64,000 nt of DNA from NCBI GenBank assembly GCA_902598525.1, contig CACKBZ010000002.1:124001-188000 (forward strand), written 5' to 3'. This DNA comes from an uncultured Bacteroidota bacterium (GTDB lineage Bacteria > Bacteroidota > Bacteroidia > Flavobacteriales > Flavobacteriaceae). Position 1 is the stretch's first letter, and each line of letters opens with the position of its first letter. Below the pieces are notes generated by a model that searched no databases, was not told the origin of the DNA, and saw only the letters and a list, made by a program, of their open reading frames with translations. The position numbers were made by a program, and so were the translations under genes. Positions 30,655 through 40,111 of this stretch are shown here, piece by piece.

Positions 30655-31263
30655 ATGAAAAATTCAATCGTTTTAATAGCATTTTTGGGATTGCTATCAT
30701 GCAATATAAATCCTAATAACAACGAGCAAGAAGTTTCAGGTGTTAGTATTTCTGATAACACCTATAATATTGAAACCAGTCAGAGCCAAATTATTTGGAC
30801 TGGTAGAGAGCTGTCAACTAGTTCACATTATGGATCATTGAACTTTGTATCAGGTACTTTCGAGGTTCTAGACGGCGTAATTGTAGGTGGTGAGTTTATT
30901 GTAGATATGACATCTATCAACAATCAGGATATGGAAGGCGGAAGTAAAGAAAGATTAGAAGGTCATTTGAAATCAGATGATTTTTTCTCTGTCGATACAC
31001 ATCCTACTGCTACTTTATCAATCAATAGTTCTGAATTGATTTCAGAGGGAAAATGGAGTATCTCTGCAGATCTTTCAATTAAGGGTTACACTCATCCTGT
31101 CAATTTTGAAATGATTAGTTCTGAACAGGGATGGTCTGCAAATCTTGTATTTGATAGATCAAAGTATGACGTGAGATTTAGATCAGGAACTTTCTTCGAA
31201 AATCTTGGAGATAAACTAATATATGATGATATAGAATTATCCATAAACTTAACAACTTTATAA
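30655..31263 (+). CDS. YceI-family lipoprotein
   Basis: YNIETSQSQIIWTGRELSTSSHYGSLNFVSGTFEV...ADLSIKGYTHPVNFEM; lipobox LLSCN. Confidence 0.92.
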   Translation: MKNSIVLIAFLGLLSCNINPNNNEQEVSGVSISDNTYNIETSQSQIIWTGRELSTSSHYGSLNFVSGTFEVLDGVIVGGEFIVDMTSINNQDMEGGSKERLEGHLKSDDFFSVDTHPTATLSINSSELISEGKWSISADLSIKGYTHPVNFEMISSEQGWSANLVFDRSKYDVRFRSGTFFENLGDKLIYDDIELSINLTTL

Positions 31264-31265
31264 TT

Positions 31266-31349
31266 ATGACTTACGATAGACCTCAGTGTGGATGTGGAAA
31301 CACAAGTGATCCAAACGGTTATTGTGATGGTTCTCACAATAGAAAATAA
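31266..31349 (+). CDS. 27-aa CDGSH-type iron-sulfur microprotein
   Basis: ATG..TAA translates to MTYDRPQCGCGNTSDPNGYCDGSHNRK; C-x-C...CDGSH ligand set. Not in the ORF track (under 60 aa). TAA overlaps the next ATG (TAATG). Confidence 0.8.
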   Translation: MTYDRPQCGCGNTSDPNGYCDGSHNRK

Positions 31350-31894
31350 TGAGTAAGATTCTAGCTTTTGGAGCATCATCTGCTAAAGACTCTATGAATA
31401 AAAAACTTGCCTCTTTTGTAGCTAATAAAATAGCTCCTCGAGAGGCAATTTTAATTGATCTGAATGATTATGAAATGCCAATTTACAGTGATGATAGGAA
31501 AAGAGATTCTGGTATTCCGAAAAAAGCCTATGATTTTAAAAATTTGATAAAGACCTCTGAGGGAATAATTATATCATTTGCAGAACACAATGGATCATAC
31601 ACTGCAGCATTTAAAAATATCTATGATTGGATATCTGTAATTGAAAAAGTAGTGTGGAATAATAAACCTATGCTACTTCTATCAACATCTCCAGGTGCGA
31701 GAGGAGGTAAATCAGTATTAAATTCAGCCTTAGCGAGATTTTCTCAGGAAAGTGAATGGGATATACCCAGTTTTCGATTACCGAATTTTAACGAAAATTT
31801 TTCTGAAGAACTTGGCATAGTCGACAACAAACTAAATGTTGATTTAAATGAACAGATTAAACTCTTTGTTAGTCAAGTTAATGAACACCAGTAA
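31349..31894 (+). CDS. NAD(P)H-dependent FMN reductase-like flavoprotein
   Basis: ILAFGASSAKDSMNKKLASFVA, PIYSDDRKRDSGIPKKAYDFKNLIKTSEGIIISFAEHNGSYTAAFKNIYDWIS, LLSTSPGARGG. Confidence 0.9.
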   Translation: MSKILAFGASSAKDSMNKKLASFVANKIAPREAILIDLNDYEMPIYSDDRKRDSGIPKKAYDFKNLIKTSEGIIISFAEHNGSYTAAFKNIYDWISVIEKVVWNNKPMLLLSTSPGARGGKSVLNSALARFSQESEWDIPSFRLPNFNENFSEELGIVDNKLNVDLNEQIKLFVSQVNEHQ

Positions 31895-32486
31895 CGATTA
31901 AAGTACCACCCCAATCTTTACTTTCTCCGTGGCGCCAAGATTCGACCTTGCTTAATCCAGCATTTTTAAAAAAATTTTTCCATTCAATTTCTGAATACAA
32001 CTTCATAATTGAAATACCACATTCTTTCTGCCAAGAATGAGAGGTTTTGTTTTCCATATAAAAATCTATTCCCATTATTAATCTACCTCCAATTTTTATC
32101 CAATTATTATTAATATGTTTAATAAGGTTGCCTGGGTTTTCAAAATAATAAAAGACTTCCATAGAATGAATTATGTCAGCTTTTTCATTTGGCATCCACG
32201 TTAATAAATCCTCACAATAGTATTTATTTTTGACATCAAGTCTTTTTGCTTTGTCAATCATATTTTTTGAGCCGTCGACACCGATTGCTTTTGAACATTT
32301 TGGATCTTCAGTAACTTTCCTAATAACCCATCCATTTCCACATCCTGCATCTATAAAAGAATACTTTGACAATTTGCTAGATGCAAAATTGATCATATTC
32401 ATTACTGATTGATAATGATGCCTTTCCATTCCTTCATCCTTTCCATTCTGGGCCCATTCACTAAAAACATCAATTGGAGTATTCAT
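31878..32486 (-). CDS. Class I SAM-dependent methyltransferase
   Basis: SFIDAGCGNGWVIRKV...IGVDGSKNMIDKAK...DIIHSMEVFYYFENP. Confidence 0.88.
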   Translation of the reverse strand: MNTPIDVFSEWAQNGKDEGMERHHYQSVMNMINFASSKLSKYSFIDAGCGNGWVIRKVTEDPKCSKAIGVDGSKNMIDKAKRLDVKNKYYCEDLLTWMPNEKADIIHSMEVFYYFENPGNLIKHINNNWIKIGGRLIMGIDFYMENKTSHSWQKECGISIMKLYSEIEWKNFFKNAGLSKVESWRHGESKDWGGTLIVTGVH

Positions 32487-32971
32487 TAATCTATCTTAAG
32501 TAATTTATGTGATATACCAGACTCACATATATTTACGACGTATAAGTTTGAGTTATTCAAATCATCAATTTGAGAATAGACATTTTCACCTATTAACCCA
32601 TTTACGAAATCAGGAATTGTATTACTGTGTCCAACAATTAAAACAACTTCAATCTTGTTTGACATAATGAAATTTTTATAGTCAATATCAGAGGGTGAAT
32701 AAATAATTGGTATTATATCGCTAGATTCTTGAATAGGCTTTACAGTTTCTAGGGTTCTTTTGTAGTTAGTAGAATATATTTTTGAAATGTTCTTTTCAGA
32801 AAAATATTCTTGCCATTTTATAGCTCTCAACATACCATATTCATTTAGTTTTGGATCTTTATCAGATTTATCTGTTCTCACTTTCTCCGCATGTCTTATG
32901 AGATAAAATGTGGAGCACTGTTCTGAAGGTATATAAGAAAGTGTAAGAAATAGGGTTAAAATTATTTTCAC
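32486..32971 (-). CDS. Histidine phosphatase family protein
   Basis: FYLIRHAEK catalytic RH motif and VVLIVGHSNT. Confidence 0.88.
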   Translation of the reverse strand: MKIILTLFLTLSYIPSEQCSTFYLIRHAEKVRTDKSDKDPKLNEYGMLRAIKWQEYFSEKNISKIYSTNYKRTLETVKPIQESSDIIPIIYSPSDIDYKNFIMSNKIEVVLIVGHSNTIPDFVNGLIGENVYSQIDDLNNSNLYVVNICESGISHKLLKID

Positions 32972-32975
32972 AGAT

Positions 32976-33680
32976 TCAAAGAGTTAGCTTTCTTCTACTA
33001 ATTGAATAGACCATATATGCTATAATTAATATAAAGATTTCCCAAAGAAAAATATAGTAGGGCCAATCGCCTATCACTAAAGGATTATCAACCTGAGGTG
33101 GCTCATTTACATACATATAATTGGAACCAATTAAAAAGTTTATTGGCATAATTATTGCCATTAAAATGTTCAAATTAATCCATAGTCTAAACCACGATAA
33201 TCTTGGCAGTTTTAAATCTAAATGTAGGAACATAAATATTGGCATTACTATTATTAAGCTATGTGATACATAATAGTTTAGGTAATAACGTATAGTTCCA
33301 TCAAAATAGTTCATTTGAGGAGTTAAAATAGCCATAAAACCTCCAATAATCCCTGTATAAAATACAAATTGAAATAATTTTTGTTTATTCTTTATGAATG
33401 GTAAGAAACAGCAAATAAGCGAAGATATTCCACATAATTGTAGCGGAAGATTATACTCGATACTCCATACGTCATTTGCTATATATCCAATATTTTCAGC
33501 AATAAAATCAATAATTAAAAGAATACCCATAATATAGGTAACCATTCTTTTTTGACTTTTATTTAAAAATCTTGCTAAAATTAATGGAGTGGAAATAAAG
33601 ACAATAGAGAACAAAGTCCATGCAATCCATTCTTGACTCATAAAAGGTACTACATAAATCTCAATTAGAGTTTCTTCCAT
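32976..33680 (-). CDS. YwaF/TIGR02206-like membrane protein
   Basis: Multi-TM; LPLQLCGISSLICCFLPF...GGFMAILTPQ...HSLIIVMPIFMFLH pattern. Confidence 0.75.
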   Translation of the reverse strand: MEETLIEIYVVPFMSQEWIAWTLFSIVFISTPLILARFLNKSQKRMVTYIMGILLIIDFIAENIGYIANDVWSIEYNLPLQLCGISSLICCFLPFIKNKQKLFQFVFYTGIIGGFMAILTPQMNYFDGTIRYYLNYYVSHSLIIVMPIFMFLHLDLKLPRLSWFRLWINLNILMAIIMPINFLIGSNYMYVNEPPQVDNPLVIGDWPYYIFLWEIFILIIAYMVYSISRRKLTL

Positions 33681-33711
33681 TTACTAGGGTTTATTCAAAT
33701 GTAAAAAAATA

Positions 33712-34686
33712 TTAGCTAAGCTTGTAATAAAAAGAATCTCTTAGAATTTTTAAGCTTTTGGGAATTGCAGTATTTGCATCTTCGTTTCCTTCAAATTCCA
33801 ATGATATGTACCCCCTGTAATTATTTTCTCTCATTAATTTACCTATCGCAGGATAATCAATATCTATTTCGTCAAAAGCAGGCCATTTTGCTCCTCCAAA
33901 ATAGGTTTTCGCTTGAATTAGACACGTATGTGGTGCTAAATCTTTTATTTGCTCTTCTCTATTTTCAAAAAAATTACCTGTGTCTAATGTAACACTTAAC
34001 CAAGGAGAGTTTATTGCATTGACAATTCTCAAAACTCCTTTTGATGTTAGACCTAATCCCCAATGATTTTCAAGACCCAAAACTACTCCATTCTTTTCAG
34101 CAGTAGGGATACACTCTGCAATAGAATCAATAACCCACTTAAAGCCATCCTCTTCTGTATAACCATCTATAACTGGTTCAACACCTTTATTATCCATTAA
34201 TACATCAAATTCAGATTTATTTCCACGTGCTTTAGTTGTTCCCCACCTTCCAGTATTTATTCTTATTGTGGGAATTCCAAGAGAGTGAGCTATTTCGATC
34301 TGATGTTTTGTCAACTCAATGTTTTGTTGTCTTTTTGATTTATCTGGACTAACAAAACTTTGATGAGTGGATAGGCCCATTATATCTAAACCTGCATCAA
34401 AAGCTCTTTTTTTAATTTTTTGTAAATAACTATTTTTTTCTGATTCCATTTGGATCAATAAAAGTTCTACTCCATCAAAACCAAATTCAGCAGTTTTTTC
34501 AATACAGTATTCAATAGGTGTTTCACTTCCATTAAATTGCCAAAAGGAATAAGTTGATGTTGCTACAGGATTTTGCTTTGTCTTAATAAATTTTTTGTTT
34601 GGTATTCTATTAATTTTTGAATGACCTAAAAAAGGTGTTCCAATTGCAGCCGCAGTAATGGTTTTAATTAATGATCTTCTTTTCAT
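33712..34686 (-). CDS. Sugar phosphate isomerase/epimerase (TIM barrel) with Tat-like signal
   Basis: MKRRSLIKTITAAAIG signal; FGFDGVELLLIQME, LGLENHWG, LTLDTGNFFE-like motifs. Confidence 0.87.
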   Translation of the reverse strand: MKRRSLIKTITAAAIGTPFLGHSKINRIPNKKFIKTKQNPVATSTYSFWQFNGSETPIEYCIEKTAEFGFDGVELLLIQMESEKNSYLQKIKKRAFDAGLDIMGLSTHQSFVSPDKSKRQQNIELTKHQIEIAHSLGIPTIRINTGRWGTTKARGNKSEFDVLMDNKGVEPVIDGYTEEDGFKWVIDSIAECIPTAEKNGVVLGLENHWGLGLTSKGVLRIVNAINSPWLSVTLDTGNFFENREEQIKDLAPHTCLIQAKTYFGGAKWPAFDEIDIDYPAIGKLMRENNYRGYISLEFEGNEDANTAIPKSLKILRDSFYYKLS

Positions 34687-34760
34687 GACTAGTTATTATG
34701 TACAAGTAATTAATTTTTTATCTAAATTTAGATAAATCAAATTAACTTAAAACAATCAAT

Positions 34761-35510
34761 ATGAGAAAACTATTTTTATTATTAGCCCTTTTTGCAGTTG
34801 GCAATTTAACTGCTCAAGGAAATGGAGATTATGTAAATATGACTTTTGTCAAGACAACACCAGGAGAGGACTACGGTACTATTATCAATGAGAAGTGGAA
34901 AGAATTAGCTCAAATGAGAGCCGATGAAGGAACAATTACTGGATGGGATGTTTGGTGGAGGCCTGGAACAGTTGAAGAAGATCAATGGAATATGGTTATA
35001 GTAACTGTTGCCAAAAGTCCAGACAGTTTAAATGCTAACGCCGGTGTTATGAAAATTAGACCGGATTATAGCGAAATGGACGTTGAGATTTTTCAAGAAA
35101 AAAATCAGAGAGCTAGAACAATTTTATATGATCATGTCTATGTAAATAAAGGCTTAAACTTTGCCGGTAATCAAGGAGAAACACCTGAAGTTCCTCAAGT
35201 TGCTGTTCTAAATTTCATGAAAACAGATATAGCAGATGGTTATGAATATGAAAAAGCGGAGAATAGTCTGAATTCAGGAAGTCTTGGAGACAGATTAGGA
35301 TGGGGCCTTTTAAAAAGACTTGACGAATTAGGTGATAATGTCTATAATAATTACATGACAGTTGATTTTTACGATTCATGGCAGACTATGATGAAAACAA
35401 GAGAGCAAACTGTAAAAATGCCAAAGCAAATGCAGTCAGTTGTCAACATGAGAGCACATTTAAATAGTGTTGCTCTGTGGAGAGCTGTATCAGTTAGACC
35501 AAATCAATAA
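34761..35510 (+). CDS. Secreted protein with two alpha/beta-barrel-like repeats, unknown function
   Basis: Signal peptide MRKLFLLLALFAVGNLTAQG; two halves with VNMTFVKT... and VAVLNFMKT... starts. Confidence 0.6.
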   Translation: MRKLFLLLALFAVGNLTAQGNGDYVNMTFVKTTPGEDYGTIINEKWKELAQMRADEGTITGWDVWWRPGTVEEDQWNMVIVTVAKSPDSLNANAGVMKIRPDYSEMDVEIFQEKNQRARTILYDHVYVNKGLNFAGNQGETPEVPQVAVLNFMKTDIADGYEYEKAENSLNSGSLGDRLGWGLLKRLDELGDNVYNNYMTVDFYDSWQTMMKTREQTVKMPKQMQSVVNMRAHLNSVALWRAVSVRPNQ

Positions 35511-35530
35511 AACTTTAACAAATTTTAATA

Positions 35531-35557
35531 AAAACCCCTCTTTTGAGGGGTTTTTTT
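35531..35557 (+). terminator. Rho-independent terminator
   Basis: AAAACCCCTCTTTTGAGGGGTTTTTTT. Confidence 0.85.
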
Positions 35558-35570
35558 ATTTTTGCTACTT

Positions 35571-36722
35571 ATGAAAAGAATATTATTATTAGCTGTATGT
35601 TCTTCACTTTTATCATGTAATTCAAATCCAATTGAATTAGTTCTTAAATCAGATCCATATTTGAAGGAGATTATTAAGGATAAAGAGGATTATGAGATAC
35701 AGGTTATGTTAACAAAAGTCAATCATAATAATACGAAGATTGATTTTCAAAATTATCAATATCAGCATGATGAAAATCAATATTTTTATCCAGCAAGTAC
35801 AATCAAGCTGCCAATTGTTGTTTTGACATTAAAGAAAATTAATGAATTAAGATCTAAAGGATCTGATATAACACTAAAGTCTAAGATAATTCTAAATAAT
35901 GTAGACAACTATTCTAACTTTAAACTTCAAGACAGCATTACTTCTTTTCAAAATCTTATCGCAGATATTTTCCTTGTTAGTGATAACTCAGCGTCTAATA
36001 TATTAATTGATTTTATTGGATATAATTATTTCAATGATGAAATGCAGAATGCAGGATTTGATAGAACATATTTAAATCATAAGTTTAATCCTGACCCTTA
36101 TGTTAATTCCACGTGGCAAATATCAGATCTTGATAATAATATTATTTCTTCCATAAATGATAATCAAAAAATCATTAAAGCTGATGATAAGATTAATGGA
36201 CTAGACAAGGGTGAAAGGAGATATTTTAATGGAGAAATATTAGATGAATCATTGAACTTTTCTGAAAAAAACAGATTTTCAATAACTGACATGCACAATC
36301 TAATTAAATACGTTTTTTATCCTGAGATTTTTGATAAGGCTAATACTTTTAATTTAAATGTTGAGGATTATGATTTTATAAGATATTGGATGAGTAGGTT
36401 TACTTATGAGGATATAGGTGAGAAGTTTATCGGAGATGAAAAATTTTTTGAAACCTATAATAAATTTTTTATTCATGGAGATGAGCAAAGTGTATCAAAC
36501 GAACAAATTAGGGTCTATAATAAAATTGGCCAAGCCTATGGAACTTCAATAGACAATGGCTTAATAAAAAATTATCAGAATAATGTTGAATTTATTCTTA
36601 CATCTACTATTTATACAAATAAAAACAAGGTAATAAATGACAATTTGTATGAGTACGATGATATTGCTGAACCCTTTCTTGCAAAATTATCTAGAGCTAT
36701 ATACAAAGAACTTGAAGACTAA
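35571..36722 (+). CDS. Class A beta-lactamase-fold serine hydrolase (lipoprotein)
   Basis: SxxK motif in YPASTIKLPIVVL, SDN motif in VSDNSASNILID, KTG-equivalent KIG in YNKIGQAYG; lipobox LLSCN. ATG at 35571. Confidence 0.82.
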   Translation: MKRILLLAVCSSLLSCNSNPIELVLKSDPYLKEIIKDKEDYEIQVMLTKVNHNNTKIDFQNYQYQHDENQYFYPASTIKLPIVVLTLKKINELRSKGSDITLKSKIILNNVDNYSNFKLQDSITSFQNLIADIFLVSDNSASNILIDFIGYNYFNDEMQNAGFDRTYLNHKFNPDPYVNSTWQISDLDNNIISSINDNQKIIKADDKINGLDKGERRYFNGEILDESLNFSEKNRFSITDMHNLIKYVFYPEIFDKANTFNLNVEDYDFIRYWMSRFTYEDIGEKFIGDEKFFETYNKFFIHGDEQSVSNEQIRVYNKIGQAYGTSIDNGLIKNYQNNVEFILTSTIYTNKNKVINDNLYEYDDIAEPFLAKLSRAIYKELED

Positions 36723-37669
36723 CCCTTAATTAATCCTAAGTCAATAAGTCTTTCGTGTAAGAATTCTCCTGCTGTAATATCTTCATATCCTTTTGGATTA
36801 TCAGTGTCTATACATGAATCCAGGCAATTTAATGACATTTCTTGCCTTGGATGTAAGAAGAAGGGTATTGAATATCTAGAGCTATTCCAAAGATCTCTTG
36901 GGGGATTAACCACCCTGTGAATTGTAGACTTTAATTTATTGTTAGTATGTCTTGAAAGCATATCACCAATGTTAACTATAATTTCATCTTCTCCTGCTAC
37001 AGCATCAATCCATTCTCCAGAATTATTTAACACCTGCAACCCTTTTCCTTGAGCACCCATAAGGAGTGTTATTAGATTTATATCCCCATGAGCTGCTGCT
37101 CTTTCAGCATTTTTAGGTTCTTCAGTAATTGGAGGATAATGAATTGCTCTTAGGATTGAATTTCCATTGAATATGTGTTTGTCAAAGTATGTCTCTTCTA
37201 GGTTAAGATAGCAAGCAATAGCTCTAAGAATATGCTTTCCGGTCTCTTCTAACAGCTCATAAGTTTTTTGCCCTGTAGCATTAAAATTTTTTAGCTCACT
37301 AACAATAACGTTATCAGGGTACTCCTCTTTTAATTTTGGCTCGTCTTTGACATATTGACCAAAGTGCCAAAACTCTTTAAGATCTCCTATATTTTTGCCT
37401 TTAGCACTTTCTTTTCCAAATGGAGTAAATCCTCTTTGACTAGCAAGACCCTTAATAATATAGTTTGATTTCACTTCATCAGACAGATTAAAGAAGCTTT
37501 TAACTTCAGTGTATAATTCATCTTTAGTTTTATCATCTAAAAGATGACCTTTAATTGCAATAAAGCCTATTTCACTGAATCCCTTGCCAATCTGCTCAAT
37601 AAACTCATTCTTAGTCTTTGAATCACCAGATAAAAAATCATTTAAGTTTAAATGAGGAATATTATTCAT
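36719..37669 (-). CDS. Isopenicillin N synthase-like 2-oxoglutarate/Fe(II) dioxygenase
   Basis: AAHGDINLITLLMGAQGKGLQV, VNIGDMLSRHTNNKLKSTIHRVVNP, RYSIPFFLHP. Confidence 0.92.
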   Translation of the reverse strand: MNNIPHLNLNDFLSGDSKTKNEFIEQIGKGFSEIGFIAIKGHLLDDKTKDELYTEVKSFFNLSDEVKSNYIIKGLASQRGFTPFGKESAKGKNIGDLKEFWHFGQYVKDEPKLKEEYPDNVIVSELKNFNATGQKTYELLEETGKHILRAIACYLNLEETYFDKHIFNGNSILRAIHYPPITEEPKNAERAAAHGDINLITLLMGAQGKGLQVLNNSGEWIDAVAGEDEIIVNIGDMLSRHTNNKLKSTIHRVVNPPRDLWNSSRYSIPFFLHPRQEMSLNCLDSCIDTDNPKGYEDITAGEFLHERLIDLGLIKG

Positions 37670-37673
37670 TACT

Positions 37674-38252
37674 CTATTTATTTATCATTTTGGAAATATA
37701 CTTACCTATTATGTCAAACTCAAGATTAACCTTGGTCCCAACATTAATTTGTTTAAAGTTAGTATTATTATAAGTATAAGGTATTATTGCAACTGAAAAA
37801 GAATTTTCGGTAGAATCAACAACTGTTAGACTAACCCCATTTATAGTTATAGAACCTTTCTCAACAGTCATATTATTTTTTGAGTGTCGGAACATATATT
37901 TCCAACTTCCATTCGTTTCACTGACCTCAGTACAAACTGCTACCTCATCAACATGTCCCTGAACTATATGTCCATCAAATCTTGAATTAACTGACATTGA
38001 TCTCTCTATGTTAACATTATCGCCTGGAATAATCTCACCAAAATTTGACCTTTCAATACTCTCAGAAATTACATTTACTGTATATACATCATTATCTATA
38101 TCAACAACTGTTAAACAGACACCGTTGTGACATAAGCTTTGATCAATCTTAAGTTCATGAGTAATTCCTGACTTAAGGGAAATATCTAAATTCCCTTTGT
38201 TCTTTTCTACCTTAACTACGGTAGCCATACATTCAATTATCCCAGTGAACAT
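37674..38252 (-). CDS. ribE: Riboflavin synthase alpha subunit
   Basis: MFTGIIE N-terminus, internal lumazine-binding duplication, GHIVQGHVD. Confidence 0.95.
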   Translation of the reverse strand: MFTGIIECMATVVKVEKNKGNLDISLKSGITHELKIDQSLCHNGVCLTVVDIDNDVYTVNVISESIERSNFGEIIPGDNVNIERSMSVNSRFDGHIVQGHVDEVAVCTEVSETNGSWKYMFRHSKNNMTVEKGSITINGVSLTVVDSTENSFSVAIIPYTYNNTNFKQINVGTKVNLEFDIIGKYISKMINK

Positions 38253-38297
38253 TATTATCTTTGTTTTCCTTATGTAAAATTAGCAATTAATTAAAGA

Positions 38298-39302
38298 GTG
38301 ATAAAATCAAGGAAAATAAATGTAGGGATAACTATTGGTGATCCAAATGGTATTGGGATTGAAATAATCTTAAAATCACTATCTAATTTTATCCTATTTC
38401 AAGAATGTAATTTTATAATCTATGCTTCAACGGGTTTAATTGAAAAACAAAAACAACATTTTCAAATTGAAACTCCTCCTTTAAAAAAGATTAATACTGA
38501 AGAAGATGCGCAGGATAATCAGATAAACATAAAAGAGGTATTCTTTAATTCTCAATTTAATTTTGGAGAATCCAATAAAGAATTATCAGCTCTTGGAACC
38601 CTGTCTCTTAAGAAAGCTGTAGAAGATATAAAAGAACATAAGATTGATATTCTGGTGACTGCACCTATAAATAAGCAGTTATCTTATTCTACGACATTTA
38701 AATATTCTGGCCATACCGACTTCTTAAAGGATTATTTTAATGCTGACCCTCTAATGTTAATGATATCAGGAGAACTTAGGATCGCATTATTAACAGACCA
38801 TATACCATTAAAAAATGTATTAGACTTTATAAATAAGGATATTGTTGAGAAAAAAATTAAAGTACTAGAAAAATGTCTAGTAAATGATTTTAAAATAAAT
38901 AAACCAAAAATTGCAGTGTTGGCAATTAATCCTCATGCCGGTGATAATGGTTTAATAGGAAATGAAGACGAGTTAATTATTAAACCAGTAATTAATAGTT
39001 TTAATGGAAATACAAGTACTGTTTATGGGCCATTTTCAGCAGATACATTTTTTACTAATGAAAATTATAAAAAATATGATGCTACTATTGCCGCATATCA
39101 CGATCAAGGGCTAATACCATTTAAAACTATTTCTTTTGGTAAAGGAGTAAACTTTAGTGCTGGATTATCATTTATAAGAACTTCACCGGATCACGGGACA
39201 GGCTTTGATATTGCGGGAAAAGGTATAGCTGATCATACCTCATTTACAAACGCAATAAAGTTAGGTATTGAGTTGTTTAAATCAAGAAATAACTTAGTTT
39301 GA
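38298..39302 (+). CDS. pdxA: 4-hydroxythreonine-4-phosphate dehydrogenase
   Basis: ITIGDPNGIGIEI, SGHTDFL, NPHAGDNGLIGNED, YHDQGLIPFK, RTSPDHGTGFDIAGKG. Confidence 0.96.
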   Translation: MIKSRKINVGITIGDPNGIGIEIILKSLSNFILFQECNFIIYASTGLIEKQKQHFQIETPPLKKINTEEDAQDNQINIKEVFFNSQFNFGESNKELSALGTLSLKKAVEDIKEHKIDILVTAPINKQLSYSTTFKYSGHTDFLKDYFNADPLMLMISGELRIALLTDHIPLKNVLDFINKDIVEKKIKVLEKCLVNDFKINKPKIAVLAINPHAGDNGLIGNEDELIIKPVINSFNGNTSTVYGPFSADTFFTNENYKKYDATIAAYHDQGLIPFKTISFGKGVNFSAGLSFIRTSPDHGTGFDIAGKGIADHTSFTNAIKLGIELFKSRNNLV

Positions 39303-39346
39303 CATTAAATAGATAAATTTTTATAAATTTGCCGCTCAATAGTTAA

Positions 39347-39868
39347 GTGATGAAATCGCTTTCACCATATTTAGTTAAATTTTCAGGACTAAAAGAAGGC
39401 ATCCATTTGTTTGACTTTGAAATAGGGAATAAGTTCTTTAAAAATTTTGATTATTATGATTTTGCTGATGCAAATATCAAAACCATTCTAGAGTTAGAAA
39501 AAAAACAAACTTTACTAAACTTAAAATTTAAATTTTATGGAAATGTTGAGGTTCAATGTGATCTTTCAATGGAAATGTTCTCATTGGGGTTAGAAACTGG
39601 ATATAATGTTGTTATTAAGTTTAAGGATGATACAATATCATCGGATGATAAGGTTATCTTTTTACCAACCGGGTCAAATAGTATTGATGTATCACATATT
39701 ATATATGAGAGTATTATCCTTGCTATTCCGCAGAAAAAAGTTCACCCAGGGATAGAAAATGGATCTTTAAAATCTGAAATAATTCAAAAACTTGAAGAGT
39801 TAAAACCTAAAAGAAACTTTAAAGAAAAAACTGACCCCAGATGGGACAAACTAAAAGATTTATTATAA
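39347..39868 (+). CDS. DUF177 (YceD-like) protein
   Basis: Position immediately upstream of rpmF; HIIYESIILAIPQKKVHPG and C-terminal DPRWDKLKDLL. Confidence 0.88.
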   Translation: MMKSLSPYLVKFSGLKEGIHLFDFEIGNKFFKNFDYYDFADANIKTILELEKKQTLLNLKFKFYGNVEVQCDLSMEMFSLGLETGYNVVIKFKDDTISSDDKVIFLPTGSNSIDVSHIIYESIILAIPQKKVHPGIENGSLKSEIIQKLEELKPKRNFKEKTDPRWDKLKDLL

Positions 39869-40060
39869 ATGGCACATCCAAAACGTAAAATATCTAAGAC
39901 TAGAAGAGATAAGCGAAGAACACATATTAAAGCTGCAAGCCAGCAAATCTCAATATGTAATGCTACTGGTGAGTCCCACTTGTACCATAGAGCACATTGG
40001 TTTGAAGGAAAACTATACTACAGAGGAAAAGTTTTAGTTGATTCATTAGCATCAGAATAA
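39869..40060 (+). CDS. rpmF: 50S ribosomal protein L32
   Basis: [19 protein letters not shown]. Confidence 0.97.
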   Translation: MAHPKRKISKTRRDKRRTHIKAASQQISICNATGESHLYHRAHWFEGKLYYRGKVLVDSLASE

Positions 40061-40111
40061 TTCTTACCTTGAATAACAACTTGAATTGTTAAAAATATAG
40101 TTGGTGTTAGT

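Noticed and set aside
38253-38297. FMN riboswitch upstream of ribE
   Set aside because: Only 45 bp separate ribE from divergent pdxA, too short for an RFN element, and no conserved RFN sequence is visible.
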